64,000 nt of DNA from Zopfochytrium polystomum (taxonomy: Eukaryota > Chytridiomycota > Chytridiomycetes > Chytridiales > Chytridiaceae), in assembly GCA_025765615.1 (NCBI GenBank), contig JAIVFJ010000076.1:186001-250000 (forward strand), read 5' to 3'. Position numbers and translations under genes: made by a program. This document shows, piece after piece, positions 1-11,231 of this stretch. Within the stretch, counting starts at the first letter, position 1; the number at the start of each line of letters is the position of its first letter. A model generated the notes under the pieces. That model worked only from the letters and a program-made list of their open reading frames with translations. It had not been told where the DNA came from and did no database searches.

Positions 1-145
1 ATGACGGCACCGACGTTGAACGTTAGCTCGGACGCGTCGTCGCCCTCACATGCGAACAGGGCAACGGCGCGCATCGTGCGGATGCAGTGCTTGCTGCTGC
101 TGCTTGTTTCAAAGTCGGTGGGACCAACCAAGGTGTGGGTTTGAA
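1..145 (-). CDS. SH3-domain protein, partial (runs off the window start)
   Basis: Reading the minus strand from 145 to 1 gives an open exon whose last residues, ALFACEGDDASELTFNVGAVI-like, match the start of an SH3 domain (ALYDFE.. followed by a D/E-rich RT loop, ELSF and G-D/A-VI). SH3 domains bind proline-rich peptides in cytoskeletal and signalling proteins. A 3' splice site (TTCGCAG, with a CTGAC branch-like motif upstream) sits at 146-147, so this is an internal exon; the frame has a TGA just upstream. A short Ser/Lys stretch (TSSSSKH) precedes the domain. The rest of the protein lies before position 1 and upstream exons were not found, so the full protein type is unknown. Confidence 0.6.
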
Positions 146-661
146 CTGCGAAATCGGCAAGTCAGAAGATGCTAATCGAAATAAGCTTCGACATATTCAG
201 TGACCCTGGCGCGCTGGCACTGGCCGGTAATAACGTTTGGGACCTCGTCAAGATTGGAACAACGTTCTATACCTTCAAGCAGGCCACCATTTCGCCGCGC
301 GCGCGCGGGGTGGCCAGTTTTACTAGTCCGGGTTTTTATCATGTTTGGACCGAAGAATGCCGTTGGGGCGCTTGAGAAAGGGGAAGGCCGATCGTTTGGG
401 CCGGCCACTGGGATTAAATTCCCAGTCGCACTTTCCAAAGGAAGCCGGGCGTGGGTCTATTAGGAGGAGACGTCGGGTGGTGTGGGAAATGGTAGTGGGG
501 CTCACTGATTTACGGGAGCTACATACTTCCAAAATGTGCAGCGACGAAACAAAACATCATTCCCAAACGGATGCATAACCCCTCCCCCTCACAACCTTCC
601 CTTTCGTAAAGCGGGCCCGCAATACCGAGAGTTTCCTCCCCCGATAAACGCTCCTTCATCA
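146..661. other. Spacer or intron region, no supported gene
   Basis: Lies between the SH3 exon and the metacaspase stop codon. Several overlapping ORFs of 60-90 codons occur on both strands but none has recognisable composition or splice-consistent neighbours. It may contain upstream exons of the SH3 gene. Confidence 0.4.
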
Positions 662-3600
662 TCACAAGAAAAACGCCTTTGAAAAGTCGATAGGCCTCCC
701 CGTGCTCAGCTGCGGCACCTGCTTATACTTTTTGTCCTTGAGGATGTTGCGAATCTGCAGCAGCATGTCGAGGAACGACACGTGCCGCCCCTCGCTGTTC
801 TTGACCACCGCCATGATCGCGTACGTCAGCGCTCCCGTCGACCGCCCGTCGATGTTGGCGTCGGCGGACGTCTGGCTGTCGAGGCAGCCGCTGTTTGGGG
901 GGTAGGTGGGGGGGAGGAGTGAGCAGGTAAAGGGCGGTTAATGAAGGTGGGGGGTGGGTGGTTGGCGGAGGCAGAAGGATCTTTGCTGGGCCTAGAAGCG
1001 AAAAAAAAAAGGTTGCAATAGAAGTCCAAGAACCTGAGAAGCACGACGTCCGCGTCGGTAGTTCGGTCCTTGAACTGGTGCGACTCGGTGATGCGCTTGC
1101 CGTCAAACTCGATGGAGCGCTTCAGCTTTCCGTCCTTGTCGTATTCGTACGGCAGGTCGAGAATGGTGCCTAGAAGGGAAATTACCAAGTGGGAGGGTGT
1201 TAAAAACTGTTTTAGCGAGAGAGCTCTTTGTATTGCTGTAAGAAGGTGGCTCGGGGGGTTTCCCACCAGAGTGACAGCAGTCGAAAACGCACGTCATGCG
1301 GCAGCCGGCGGGGAGGCCGTACACCAGCAGCTTGTTCAGGTCCTGATTAAGGAGCGGTCAGCGAGAACGGAGATTTTGAGCAAAACAGCGCTAGCAGGAA
1401 AAACGGGGTAGACTCACGTTATCTACGATCTGGCCTGCCTTGAGGTAGTCGACCGGCACAAGAGTCTCGTCCAAAGACTCATACGAATCTGACACATGTT
1501 TAGCACACTCCTCGCACCCCACGCACTCAAAAACGCATTTACCTGTACTATTCTGCTGACTTCCGTGACCCGAAAAGTGCACGTAAAACACGTCTCCCGG
1601 CCTCGCGTCCCTGCGCAACCACGCGAGCGCCCTCAGAATATTCGCTTTTGTCGGCTGCTTATCGCTCTCGGGCGCGTCGTCCGTCAGCACCAGCATCGCG
1701 TCGGGGCTGTCGTCGTACCCGAGCCGCGTCACCAGCATCTTGCGCACGTTCTTCACGTCGTTGATGCACCCCTTCAGCTCCACCTTTTGTCCAATATAGT
1801 TGATCCCTATCAGCAGCGCACGCCGCACCGGCGCCCGAGCGGGCGCTCCCGGCCCGCCGCTGCCCTTGCCCCCGCCGGTGGCTTTTGGCGGCGCAGGCGG
1901 CGCGCTCATGTCGGACGACGTCGTCGACGGCAGCCGCTGCGGCGCAGCCCCCGGCGGGCGCTTCGGCGGGTGCGACGACGGCGGCGGCGGCGGCGGGTGG
2001 TGGCTACCGCCGCCGCCGTCGTGCTTGCCGCCGCCCTTGGCGCCGCCGCCGTGGCCGTGCCGGTCGTCGTCGTCGTCGTCCTCGCTGCTTTGGCCGTGCC
2101 CACCTCCGTACCCGTGCCCGTGGCCACCGCTGCCGCCGCCGCCTCCGCCTTGCCCGATTTTGTGCTTCGGCTGGTGGTGCAGAGACTCCTCGCTTTGGTA
2201 CCTGTTGGACGGCGCCCCGTGACTTCCACCGCCTCCGCCGCCAAAGCCGTCCTCCGACTGCGAGTCGCCGTACCCGTCGGAGAAGCCTTGCTTGTCGCTC
2301 TGTGCGCTGCCCTCGCTCTGGTCGTCGTGCTGCCAATCTGTGGTGGGGTCCTCATCAGAGTCGCCGTACCCGTTTTCACCATAATCTTCTTCTTCCTCCT
2401 CCTCTTCATCGTCAAAATATCCCATCTCGCGCATCCCACCTGATGGTTTCTTGCCACCGGCGGCCTTAGGTCGCTGCACGCTGGCGTTCCCCTGCATCTT
2501 GGGCGTGACGACCGCAGACGCTGAATGGCCTGGCTTTCCCTTTTCGTCGCCCTTTGGCCCTGCGCTCGCACCCTGGGGCTTGGCGCCGCCCTTTTTGTCC
2601 GGTGAGCTCTTGGAGCCGCCGCCCTTGTGCCCGCCAAAGAGGGAGTCGTCTGAGTCGTGGCGGCCGCCCTTTGCGACAGCGCCGTCCTTCTTGCCGCCCC
2701 AGTCCCCTCCACTGCCGCCGCCGGACGGCTTGGACCCAGCCGCGGGCTTTGCTTTCGACGGGTCCTTCTTCTTCGCCGCCTGCGCGAAAAAGTCCTCTCC
2801 CTCGCTCTCGCTATCGTGCCGCTTGCCCTGGCTCGGTCGCGCAGAACTTTTGGTCAGAGATCCCTTGTTGTGTCCGCCGCCTCCCTTGCCTGAAAAAGCG
2901 CCGCCGTCGTCGTCGCTCCACTGCGGCGCTTTCTTGGAGTCTTTGCCGTTCCCGTTCCCGGCGGACGACGGTTTGGCTGCGCCGTGCGACTCTTTTTCTT
3001 TGCCGTGGCCGCTCCTCCCGTGACCGGCTCGTTCGCCGTCTTCGTCGTCGCTGTGTCGGCCTCCGCCGCCGCCGCCTGGCCGGCTTTTGCCGCTACCGCT
3101 CGCACCGTTCTTTGACGCACCGCTTCCTCCTCCACCGAACCAGCCGTCGTCTTTGTCATTCTCGCTCGTCTTATCCTTTGTTCGACCGGGTCGCTCGTCA
3201 TCCCGGTCATCCCGACGCGAAGACGACGCCTTGCCCCCGTGACTGCTTTCGTACTCGTGATTCCACCCGCCCTTGCCTCCCGCGTCGCCCCCCTTGCTCT
3301 TCGCCTTGGCGTTGTACCGGCCGTCGTCGTCGTCGTCACGGCCGTGCCAGCCTCCACCGTTGCCGCCGACCCCTCCGTCGTGGCCTTTCGACCCGGGCTT
3401 CGGTGCCGCAGCTCCTGCTTTCCCTCCTGACCCGTCTTTTCCGTGGTCTTTCCCACCACCACCGCCCTTCTCGCCGCCCTTTCCAGAGTCCCCAGACTTG
3501 CCCATGTTGTGGCTCCAGTCGCCCTCCGGTCTCGCCCGACCGCTCCCGCCCCCTCCTCCCCCTCCCTTCCCATCCCCACCCCCGCCCCCGCTCTTGTGCG

Positions 3601-6600
3601 TCTCCTGCCTGCCGCCCCCGCCGCCGCTATCGCCGCCATTGTCACCCCAGTGCCCACTCGCCTTACCCTCCTTGCCCTTCTCCTTGCCATACTCCTTCTC
3701 CCACCGCCCGCCCTCATCGTGCCGCTGCTGCTGCGTCGGCTCGTCATCCCACCGCCGCGCCCCCGACGACGACGACCCGTGCTCCCCCTTGCCACCCTCC
3801 GGCTTCCGCTTCTCCTCGCCGTAATGCTCGCCCCGCGACGCCCCGCCGCTACCGCCGCCGGTCTTGTCTTTCCCGGACGGACCCGCGTCGTGCGCCTTTT
3901 GCGGCGGTTGCTGCGGCTGCGATAAATTCTTGCCGTCCTTTGAGGGAGCCGGCGGGAAGAAATCGCCTTGCGGCGGCGGCTTTTTTGCCCCCTGCTGCTG
4001 CTGCGGCTGCGGCTGGGGCCCGGCCGTCGACGGCTTGGAGGCGTCTAGTTTACCTGGAGGAAACGGGGTGTGAGGTTTTGCCGAAGTATGTGAAAACAAT
4101 CAAACAAGAAAGGGTTCCCACCACCGCCGCTGTGCTGCTGCTGCGGCTGTAGGGGCTTGACCTCGTCTTTACCCTGCGGTTTCGACGACTTGTCTTTGTG
4201 AAGGTTTGAGTGAGGCCTTGAGAATGGAGCCATTGAGGAATGAAAAACTTCAGGCTCTTACCGGGTGCATTCGGTTTCGCAAACGGATCCTCGAAACGGC
4301 TGCCTCCACCTCCTCCGCCTCCGCTATTACCGCCTCCACCGCCGCCGCCACCAGTTTCTTTCTTCTTATCCGGTCCACTATGTCCCAGGGATCCGGAGTC
4401 TCCCTGCTTCACCGACTGCGGCTGCTGTTGTTGGTGCTGCTGCTGCGGTTGTGGCTGCGGTGGCTGATGATACTGCTGCTGCGGTGGGTGTTGCTGCTGC
4501 TGCTGCTGCGGTTGCTGCTGGTGCGGGAGTGCGCCTTGGGGTGCGAACACCGGCTGGGTTGAATGCGGCTGTTGCGGGTGCGATGGCGGCACAGTTTGCA
4601 ACGGATACTGCTGCACCTGTGCCGCGTTTTGGAAAGTTGGCTGTTGCGACGAGTGCAGCTGTTGCTGCTGCTGCTGCTGGTGCACAGTGCCGTTGTTATA
4701 TAGCGGCGGGAACGTGTTTTGCTGGTATTGCGGGGTCTGCGGGTGCGGTGAATAGTAGTTCTGCTGTTGCTGTGGGGGCGGCGGCTGCGGCTGCTGGAAC
4801 GGAGCTTGTGGGCTTTGCGTTGAGTACTGCTGCTGCGGGTGGAGGATTTGGGCTGGTCCGAATTGCTGCTGCTGCTGCTGTTGCTGTTGCGGGAACCCGC
4901 CGATGCTGCCGCCGCCACCGTACGACTGTGGATGTTGCTGCTGTGGGGACTGCGCAGCCGGCGGCTGCGGCTGCGGCGGGAACCCGTGGACCTGCTGTTG
5001 TTGCTGGGGGTAGTAAGGCTGGATCTGTGGCGCCGTCGGGTGCCCGTACCCTTGTTGCGGCTGGGGCATCGACGGAGAAGCCGGCGACGGGTGTGGAGAC
5101 TGCGCCTGCCACATTTGCGGGGGATATCCTGGGCTGGAAGGGTACGGGGAGTGGGCGGGGGGAGGCTGCTGCGGCGGGTAAGGCATCTGGTGTGACGGAG
5201 GCGGCTGGGTTCGCGGCGGCGTTGGCTCGTACGGGCCTGGTGACTGAGGGTGGTGCGGGGAGGTCGAGTAAGGTTGTTGGACGCGAGGAGAGGGGTGGCC
5301 GACGGCGTAAGATCCGTCTCCAGGCTGTACATGCGGGTTCGAAGCACCGTAGGGGTGGTGGGGTTGTTGCGGAGACGGCGGGTACTGGGACCGGGAGGGA
5401 CTGTGCGCTGGGTAGGCTTGTTGCACTCCACCCGCCGGAGGAGGGTACAGGGGACGACCTTGACCTTGGCCTTGGGGAGACGGGGGTGCGTCGCGTGGAC
5501 CTTGCGGTGACGCGGAGTACGGACTGTACTGACTTTGGTGGTACGACGGATAAGGAGGGGCTTGATTTTGGCGATGCAGTGTCTGGGAAGAAGGGAAGCC
5601 TTGCTGCTGCGTCAGAGACGGTCGCCGCTGGTGAACTCCTCCACTGGTAATGATGCGCGGTGGCGAGTGCGGACGGTGCGGTGGCGGCGATTTCGGGCTG
5701 GAGACAATGAGGTAGTCGGCATGACTGGGAGGCCGCGGCGAGTACGGCGATCCTTCTGCGGGGTGATGCTGTTGCTGCTGCTGATGGTGGTGCGGCCGCC
5801 CCACCACCCCTCCGCCGTCGCCGTACATTCTCGGGCCGCCGATCGAGTCGTCCCGCCGCAGCGTCGCGGTCGGGTCCGAAAAGTCGCCCTTCCCGTGCCT
5901 GCCGCTGCTCGGCCTCGTTCCGCTCTCGTGCCCGCCGCCGCCGGCGCCGATCGACACGCTCAGTGGAAGGACCTTGTCCGGCCGCCCGTCCCTTCCCTCT
6001 CTCCGGTCGCGCCTATCATTCCACTCGCCGTCCTCCCGCCACTCCCGCCCGTCCTTCCTCCGATGCTCCGAGCCGGCCCTCCTCCGCGGCGACGACGCTT
6101 CCACCTCCTCCTCGTCATACCGCCCCTCGCTTCGTCCTCTCCGCGCACCGTCCTGGCTCTGCGTCCTACGACCCCCATTCCTCCGCTCGCCCTCATCTGG
6201 CAGGCCTTCGTCCTCCGCACCCTCCCGCGCCTTGCGCCGCATCCGCCCGCGCTTGAAAAAGTCCATCAGCCCGCGGTCGCCTTCCCCGCTACCACCACCA
6301 CCACCACCACCGCTCGCACCGCCCCCGCCGCCGGCGCCGACCACGATCAACACGTCCCCATCGCGCAGCACGCCGACGCCCGCGGCGGGCGCCAACGCGG
6401 CAAACTCGGGTGCGCCCGTGTACAGTCCCGCGACGCCGGTCCTGTCAATGTCGACGTCGTCCAGCGCGTGCGCGGCGCACGCCCTTCGCACCAGGTCCAG
6501 CAGCGTCCCAGTGGAGGCGGTCGACGCTGGAAGATCCGTCACGATCCGCCGCGACGGCGCCGACGAGGTGAACGAAGCGAAGCCGGGCGACGAAGCCGCG

Positions 6601-6686
6601 GACGGGAAGCCCAGGAAGACGACCGAGACGCGCGGGACGTGCGTCGTGGGTGTGGGTGGCGGCGGGGCGGCAGATCTGGGAGCCAT
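662..6686 (-). CDS. Giant metacaspase (caspase-like cysteine protease, clan CD) with long low-complexity prodomain
   Basis: Seven exons on the minus strand: 6686-4262, 4193-4122, 4053-1543, 1488-1418, 1342-1267, 1169-1034, 890-662. All introns are GT-AG, phases match, and the total is 5520 nt (1839 residues plus stop). The C-terminal p20/p10 region has RRALLIGINY, the catalytic His in FYVHFSGHGSQ, the catalytic Cys in FDCCHSG (exon 5), and TSADANIDGRSTGAL plus PQLSTGRPIDFSKAF near the end, as in family C14B. Metacaspases are Ca2+-dependent Arg/Lys-specific proteases linked to stress and cell death. Fungal members usually have 400-500 residues. Here an N-terminal ~110-residue region is followed by ~600 residues rich in Q, P, S and Y, then ~700 rich in G, K, S and D. 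I chose the ATG at 6686 (CATCC-ATGG context); an in-frame upstream codon exists at 6785. Confidence 0.88.
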
Positions 6687-7277
6687 GGATACGCGAGGAG
6701 GGAGGAGGAGGTGCTGGGGGAACTGCTGGGGTGGGGCGGGGTTAAAGGTGTAGACGTGGATGACGTGTCTCCTGCGCAAAAACAAGTCCGATCCCCCTCG
6801 GTTGATAAGCCAAGTGCGAGCGAAGGAGACACCGCTCTCTCTCTCTCTTCACTTCAACAGGCTACGATCCGAATCAGTAGTCAGTCGAAATTTTGGCTTG
6901 CGGCGAGGATGTTACTTGGGGGCCCCAGAGGGAACCAAGTCTGTCACAAGTGGGAAGGGAGAGGGGTGGAGCGAGGCGGGCGGGGACGGGGTGGTTGGGA
7001 GTTGGAGATGTTAATACCTGTCTTCCGTTCCGAAGAGCGGTCGTTACCCTTGCCTGGATTTCTCCCCCAATTTCCCCTTTCCTTTCTTTGTTTTATTTCC
7101 TTTTTTTTCCGTTTTTTTTTGTTTTTTTTTTGTTGGTACGGCCACCTGAACACGTTCATTGACTGCCCTCCTCTAACCAATAAGTTCTAGAACGATAGAC
7201 AAGTCGGGCGGGCTCTGTTGCAGTCAGTAGATGGGGACGCCGCGAGGCGAAAGACTCTGAGAGAGTAAATGGTTAAG

Positions 7278-7299
7278 CGAGAGGGAGAGAGAGAGAGAG

Positions 7300-7392
<93 letters not shown>

Positions 7393-7428
7393 GAGAGTGA
7401 GAGTGAGAGTGAGAGAGAGAGAGAGAGC
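7278..7428. repeat. (GA)n microsatellite, ~150 bp
   Basis: Almost pure GA dinucleotide tract with a few GC and TA interruptions. It yields artefactual Ser-Leu ORFs on the minus strand. Confidence 0.95.
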
Positions 7429-8352
7429 TCGTTTTTGGCAGTTTGTTTGATGAGAGGTTGTCGAACCGGCGACGACCACCACACCACGCCAAGCAACCCA
7501 TTGCTGTTGCCGATTGTAAAAGGCAGGGCTGTGGCGACACCGGAAAAAAACGAAAAGAAAAAATTCAGACCGCGGACGTGATGTTCAGTCCCGCGCCGTT
7601 CATTGCCTCTGCAGCCTACTTAAGTACATGCCCTACATACAGTATTTACTGTACATGATAAAAGCTTGCTCTTGGTTGTTCAAACCATCACAGCGCTCAC
7701 GGTCTGTAACAACAAGTGCGCGTGCGACGGGAACTGCCCACGTGGCTACTTATTGAATTGTTGGTGAACTGCCCTCCATCGCCCATTCCCCAACTCTTCA
7801 ATCTCCGAAGCGGCCCTCAAAAGAACGCATTCTTTATAATAAATACATTTCCAATAGACTTCCGTCCATTATCAAACATTATTGCTCGATATTTCATTCG
7901 TTCCTGCCCTGTGCCCCCACAACGCCGCCTGATTGATTGATTACCTTATTAATCGCCTTTTGCTATTTTTTTTTTCGGCCCTTCTTTGAAGGATGCGCCG
8001 CCTGTGAATAAGCAAAATATGTTCTTCTGCTCGATTCGATCGGGTCCGCAAACGGTAAGTAGGAGAATGAAGGAGGGGAGGCGAACTTGGATCGAGATCA
8101 CGTGGGAGGCACGACCGCCGCCTGCTCCTGCCAATCATTCTGCAGCTCAGTTGCGAGGGATTGATTGCATAAAACACTCTCTTTCCTTTCGCTGTTTTTT
8201 TTTTCAATATTTCTGGTAAGCGAAGCAAATCTCGAACAAGAAACAAAGACAAAGCGAATTGAATCCCCGCGGAAAAAACAGCCACCCCTCATATGACCCT
8301 GCGCGCGGGGATCGAACATATACGGGCAGAGCGTGTGACATCTGTGTCGGGA

Positions 8353-8353
8353 G

Positions 8354-8430
<77 letters not shown>
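8353..8430. repeat. Compound (GA)n-(GT)n microsatellite
   Basis: About 45 bp of GA repeats switch abruptly to about 33 bp of GT repeats near 8397. Confidence 0.95.
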
Positions 8431-8433
<3 letters not shown>

Positions 8434-9230
8434 AATGAGAAAGGGAAACGCAAAGCGAAACGCCAAAGAAGCAAGCCAACCATTGTTGACTTCCCTCCCT
8501 GCTGTCCTGCCCGCGCCATCCTTACGTCCGTCCGCAGTGGCAAACGCCCCCGATCCGCCAGTCGCCGTAGGCCATCGCTCGGCCCCCCTCCCCCCCGCGT
8601 ATTCGATCGGCCATTACGATCTGGTGCCGGCCCGCGCCACCACCGTTTCTACATGACTACTGTGCTGCACAAAATAGGCGATCCCAGTCCGGTCCCATCC
8701 AGTCGTCCAGTCCGGTCAAGTCACAAGGGCAAAGTCCGAAGAAGAAGGAAGAAGAAGATCGAAAAGAAACAAGAAAGAAGACAAAAGAGTGGGCGGGGGG
8801 ATCGAGGCGTCACACACACACTCTCTCTCTCTTGCTCTCCCTATCTATCTCTCTCCCCTGTCAGTCTGCCTCTCTTTCTGTCTCCTCTCTCCCAACACCC
8901 CCCCCACTCCTTCGTTTTTGTTTTTTGGCGCGTCCCGTTCCCACCACGTCATTCCCACCCCTCTTCCCTACAACCCCTGCCGCCCACCCGCCGCCTCATT
9001 TCCCGTTTTCCTTCCTCGTCTACTCGCCCCCCTCCCTCCTTCCCTCCTCAACAACGCCTGCACGGTCGTCCCTCGGGAGGAGTGAGGAGAAGGCTGAACC
9101 CTGGTTACCACCCCTTCTGGTTGCGACCTGAACTGACTACCCGCGGCGCCCGCTATTCCGCTATCGAGTTAGCCACCGCTTGCCCGCCCGCCGCTGCCGC
9201 CACCTGCCATACCCACACCCCCCCAACGTG

Positions 9231-11231
9231 ATGCCCAGCGTCGCGGCAACCCCCTACAGCCGTGCGACCACCCACCCACCACTCCTGACTGTTCGAACGG
9301 CCCTCGGCGGCGGGCAGGCATCGTTCGTGCACGATGACCACCACGACGACGACGACGACGACGACGACGCCGATGACGACGAAAATCACATTGGCCGCAG
9401 CAAACCTCCAGACGCGCCTCCTTCGCCTTCGTCAGAGGCCAATTCACCGCACAGAACTGTCGCAGGAGTGCTGTCCACATCAGTCACAATCGCGGTTCTC
9501 TTGCTTTACCACTCCGCTCGCACCTGGTTCATGGACCGCCTCGCCGGTCCCCTCCTGCTTCTGTCTGTCGGCGGGCTGGGCATTCCCCACGGTGCTGTCG
9601 ACCACATTGTCTACTATACCACATGCCTCCGTCGCGCTGTTTCCGCCATAACGTCTGGCACCGCTTCGCCCACCCGCTCCCCATACCAAAGCGACCGGCC
9701 GCCCCCCGCTCACGGGCGTCGCCCGTGGACCAAGCTTCGTTTCTACTTTGCATACGCCGGGACTCTGTCCGTATACCTCGCCATGTGGAAACTCTATCCC
9801 TCGCTGGCGTTCTGGTGCTTCATGGTGGCTTCCGCGCTCCACTTTGGCCAGGACGACCTCGCGTACCTCAAGCACCACAACGGAGGCGGCGGTGGACCCC
9901 GCGACCCGCTCCGCCTCTACCTCTCCCGCGGCGTCTTCCTCCTCGCCTGCGTCCTCACCTCAAACACTGCCGTCACCGGGCCGGTCGTCGCCAAACTCCT
10001 CGGCATCGACGAGAACGACCCGCGCGCAGACGCTGCCACCGACTCGCTTCCTTACCTCGGTGCCAGGACGGATCCCGCCGCCGCCGCGGGCGTCGCGGCC
10101 GTCGCCGTCGTCCAGCACGCGATCGTGCTGCTCTGGGAAGCGTCGCTCGCCGTCGCCTCCGCCGCCTCAAGAGCCCGTAGGCGGTATCGCCGACAGACCG
10201 CTTGTGCGACAGGGGCCGCCCACGTCTCCGTCGCCGCCACCGCCGCCTGGTCCACGGCCTCAGTCTGGCTCCTCGAGTTCGCCAAGGCCGCCCTCCTGTC
10301 TGTCCTCGTCGTCACCGTCGACCCCCTCGTCGCCTTTGCCGTCTACTTTGGCTGGTGGCACGCCCTCGGCTCCGTCCTAACCCAGCTCGAGTTCCTCAAA
10401 ACCACCGTCGCCGCCTACTTGGTGAGTGCCGCCGACAGCAGCAGCAGCGTTGATGGCGTCGCCGTGGACATCCGACCCGCGGCTGCAGGCAGCGCAGCAG
10501 AGAGTGATCGGAAGCGCGACTATTCTGGCGTGCCGAATTCGCCGCTGTTGCTCTCTCCCGCGGGCGGCGGCGCCGCCAGCCCCGCCGGCTCGGTCGGACT
10601 TGCGGACGTGAAGCGGTTCGGCATGCTGGCTGCGCCGTTCTCAGCGGTGGCGCTGGCGTTCATCGTCGCCTTCTTCCTCTGGATGATGGTCAGTTCATTG
10701 TTGGTGGTGGTTGTTTGCTTTCCCCGATCCCACTCTCGCTTTGTCTGGTCTGCTGACTCTTTCTTATTTTTCCCTTTTTTGGACACGTTTCCTCTCCAAA
10801 CTCCGACACACACACACACACAGCCTCCGTTCAATCCAACCGCCGCCCTCTCCGCCATCCAGCCGCACGACACACACATCTGGACCGCCTTCGTCGTCTG
10901 CATCTCATCCCTCACCGCCCCACACCTCTGGGTCATGATGCTCATGCACGACAGCGCCGACGCCCCCACCGTCGCAGCTACTCCCTCCTCCTCCTCCCCC
11001 TCCGCCTCATCGGCCCGTTCACCCGTTCCTCCGCAGCAGATCTCGGACCTCGGCGACCTCCTCGCCTCGCTGCTCGGCGAGAACGCGGCGAAACCTCATG
11101 CGCCGCCGGGCGACCCGCGGACGCCGCACCCCGGCGCTTCGGCGGCGGCGGCGACGGGTGGGTCTGCAGGAGACTGGGTGAGGAGAATGCAGACGCGCGC
11201 GCTGGATTTCGTCGACGCGGTGCTTCCGTGA
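9231..11231 (+). CDS. Brp/Blh-family beta-carotene 15,15'-dioxygenase-like membrane protein
   Basis: The first ATG of a long ORF is at 9231; upstream in-frame codons are non-ATG. The protein shows the Brp/Blh signature: GIPHGAVDHIVYY, then SALHFGQDDLAYL, then YFGWWHALGS, and a late HLWVMMLMH, each within hydrophobic segments. In bacteria and archaea, Blh cleaves beta-carotene to two retinals that serve rhodopsins; these histidines are thought to bind iron. The protein is multi-pass. It has an Asp-rich N-terminal stretch (near residue 40) and a Ser/Ala/Gly-rich loop (residues ~400-460). A probable in-frame intron, 10689-10823 (135 nt, ending in CACACACACAG), would shorten it from 666 to about 621 residues and rejoin FLWMM to a hydrophobic segment. 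No rhodopsin or carotenoid gene is next to it. The family call is firm; the reaction is inferred. Confidence 0.82.
   Translation: MPSVAATPYSRATTHPPLLTVRTALGGGQASFVHDDHHDDDDDDDDADDDENHIGRSKPPDAPPSPSSEANSPHRTVAGVLSTSVTIAVLLLYHSARTWFMDRLAGPLLLLSVGGLGIPHGAVDHIVYYTTCLRRAVSAITSGTASPTRSPYQSDRPPPAHGRRPWTKLRFYFAYAGTLSVYLAMWKLYPSLAFWCFMVASALHFGQDDLAYLKHHNGGGGGPRDPLRLYLSRGVFLLACVLTSNTAVTGPVVAKLLGIDENDPRADAATDSLPYLGARTDPAAAAGVAAVAVVQHAIVLLWEASLAVASAASRARRRYRRQTACATGAAHVSVAATAAWSTASVWLLEFAKAALLSVLVVTVDPLVAFAVYFGWWHALGSVLTQLEFLKTTVAAYLVSAADSSSSVDGVAVDIRPAAAGSAAESDRKRDYSGVPNSPLLLSPAGGGAASPAGSVGLADVKRFGMLAAPFSAVALAFIVAFFLWMMVSSLLVVVVCFPRSHSRFVWSADSFLFFPFLDTFPLQTPTHTHTQPPFNPTAALSAIQPHDTHIWTAFVVCISSLTAPHLWVMMLMHDSADAPTVAATPSSSSPSASSARSPVPPQQISDLGDLLASLLGENAAKPHAPPGDPRTPHPGASAAAATGGSAGDWVRRMQTRALDFVDAVLP

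Larger units (their letters stand above)
6687..9230. other. Divergent intergenic region between the metacaspase and Blh genes
   Basis: No gene is supported. The region holds T-rich runs (7100-7130), two dinucleotide microsatellites listed separately, CT-rich stretches near 8820-8900, and the presumed 5' regions of two divergently transcribed genes. Long ORFs here (for example 8293-9231) come from the microsatellites. Confidence 0.5.

Noticed and set aside
2554..4152. 532-codon Arg/Ser/Pro-rich ORF on the + strand
   Set aside because: Antisense shadow of the Gly/Lys-rich metacaspase exon; composition follows the GC-rich complementary codons and there are no family features.
5535..7190. 551-codon ORF on the + strand
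   Set aside because: Antisense to the Q/P-rich first metacaspase exon and continuing into spacer; no recognisable motif.
8290..8345. Possible tRNA on the minus strand (GTTCGATCCC B box)
   Set aside because: Only a B-box-like match; no D arm or acceptor pairing, and the 5' side runs into a GA microsatellite.
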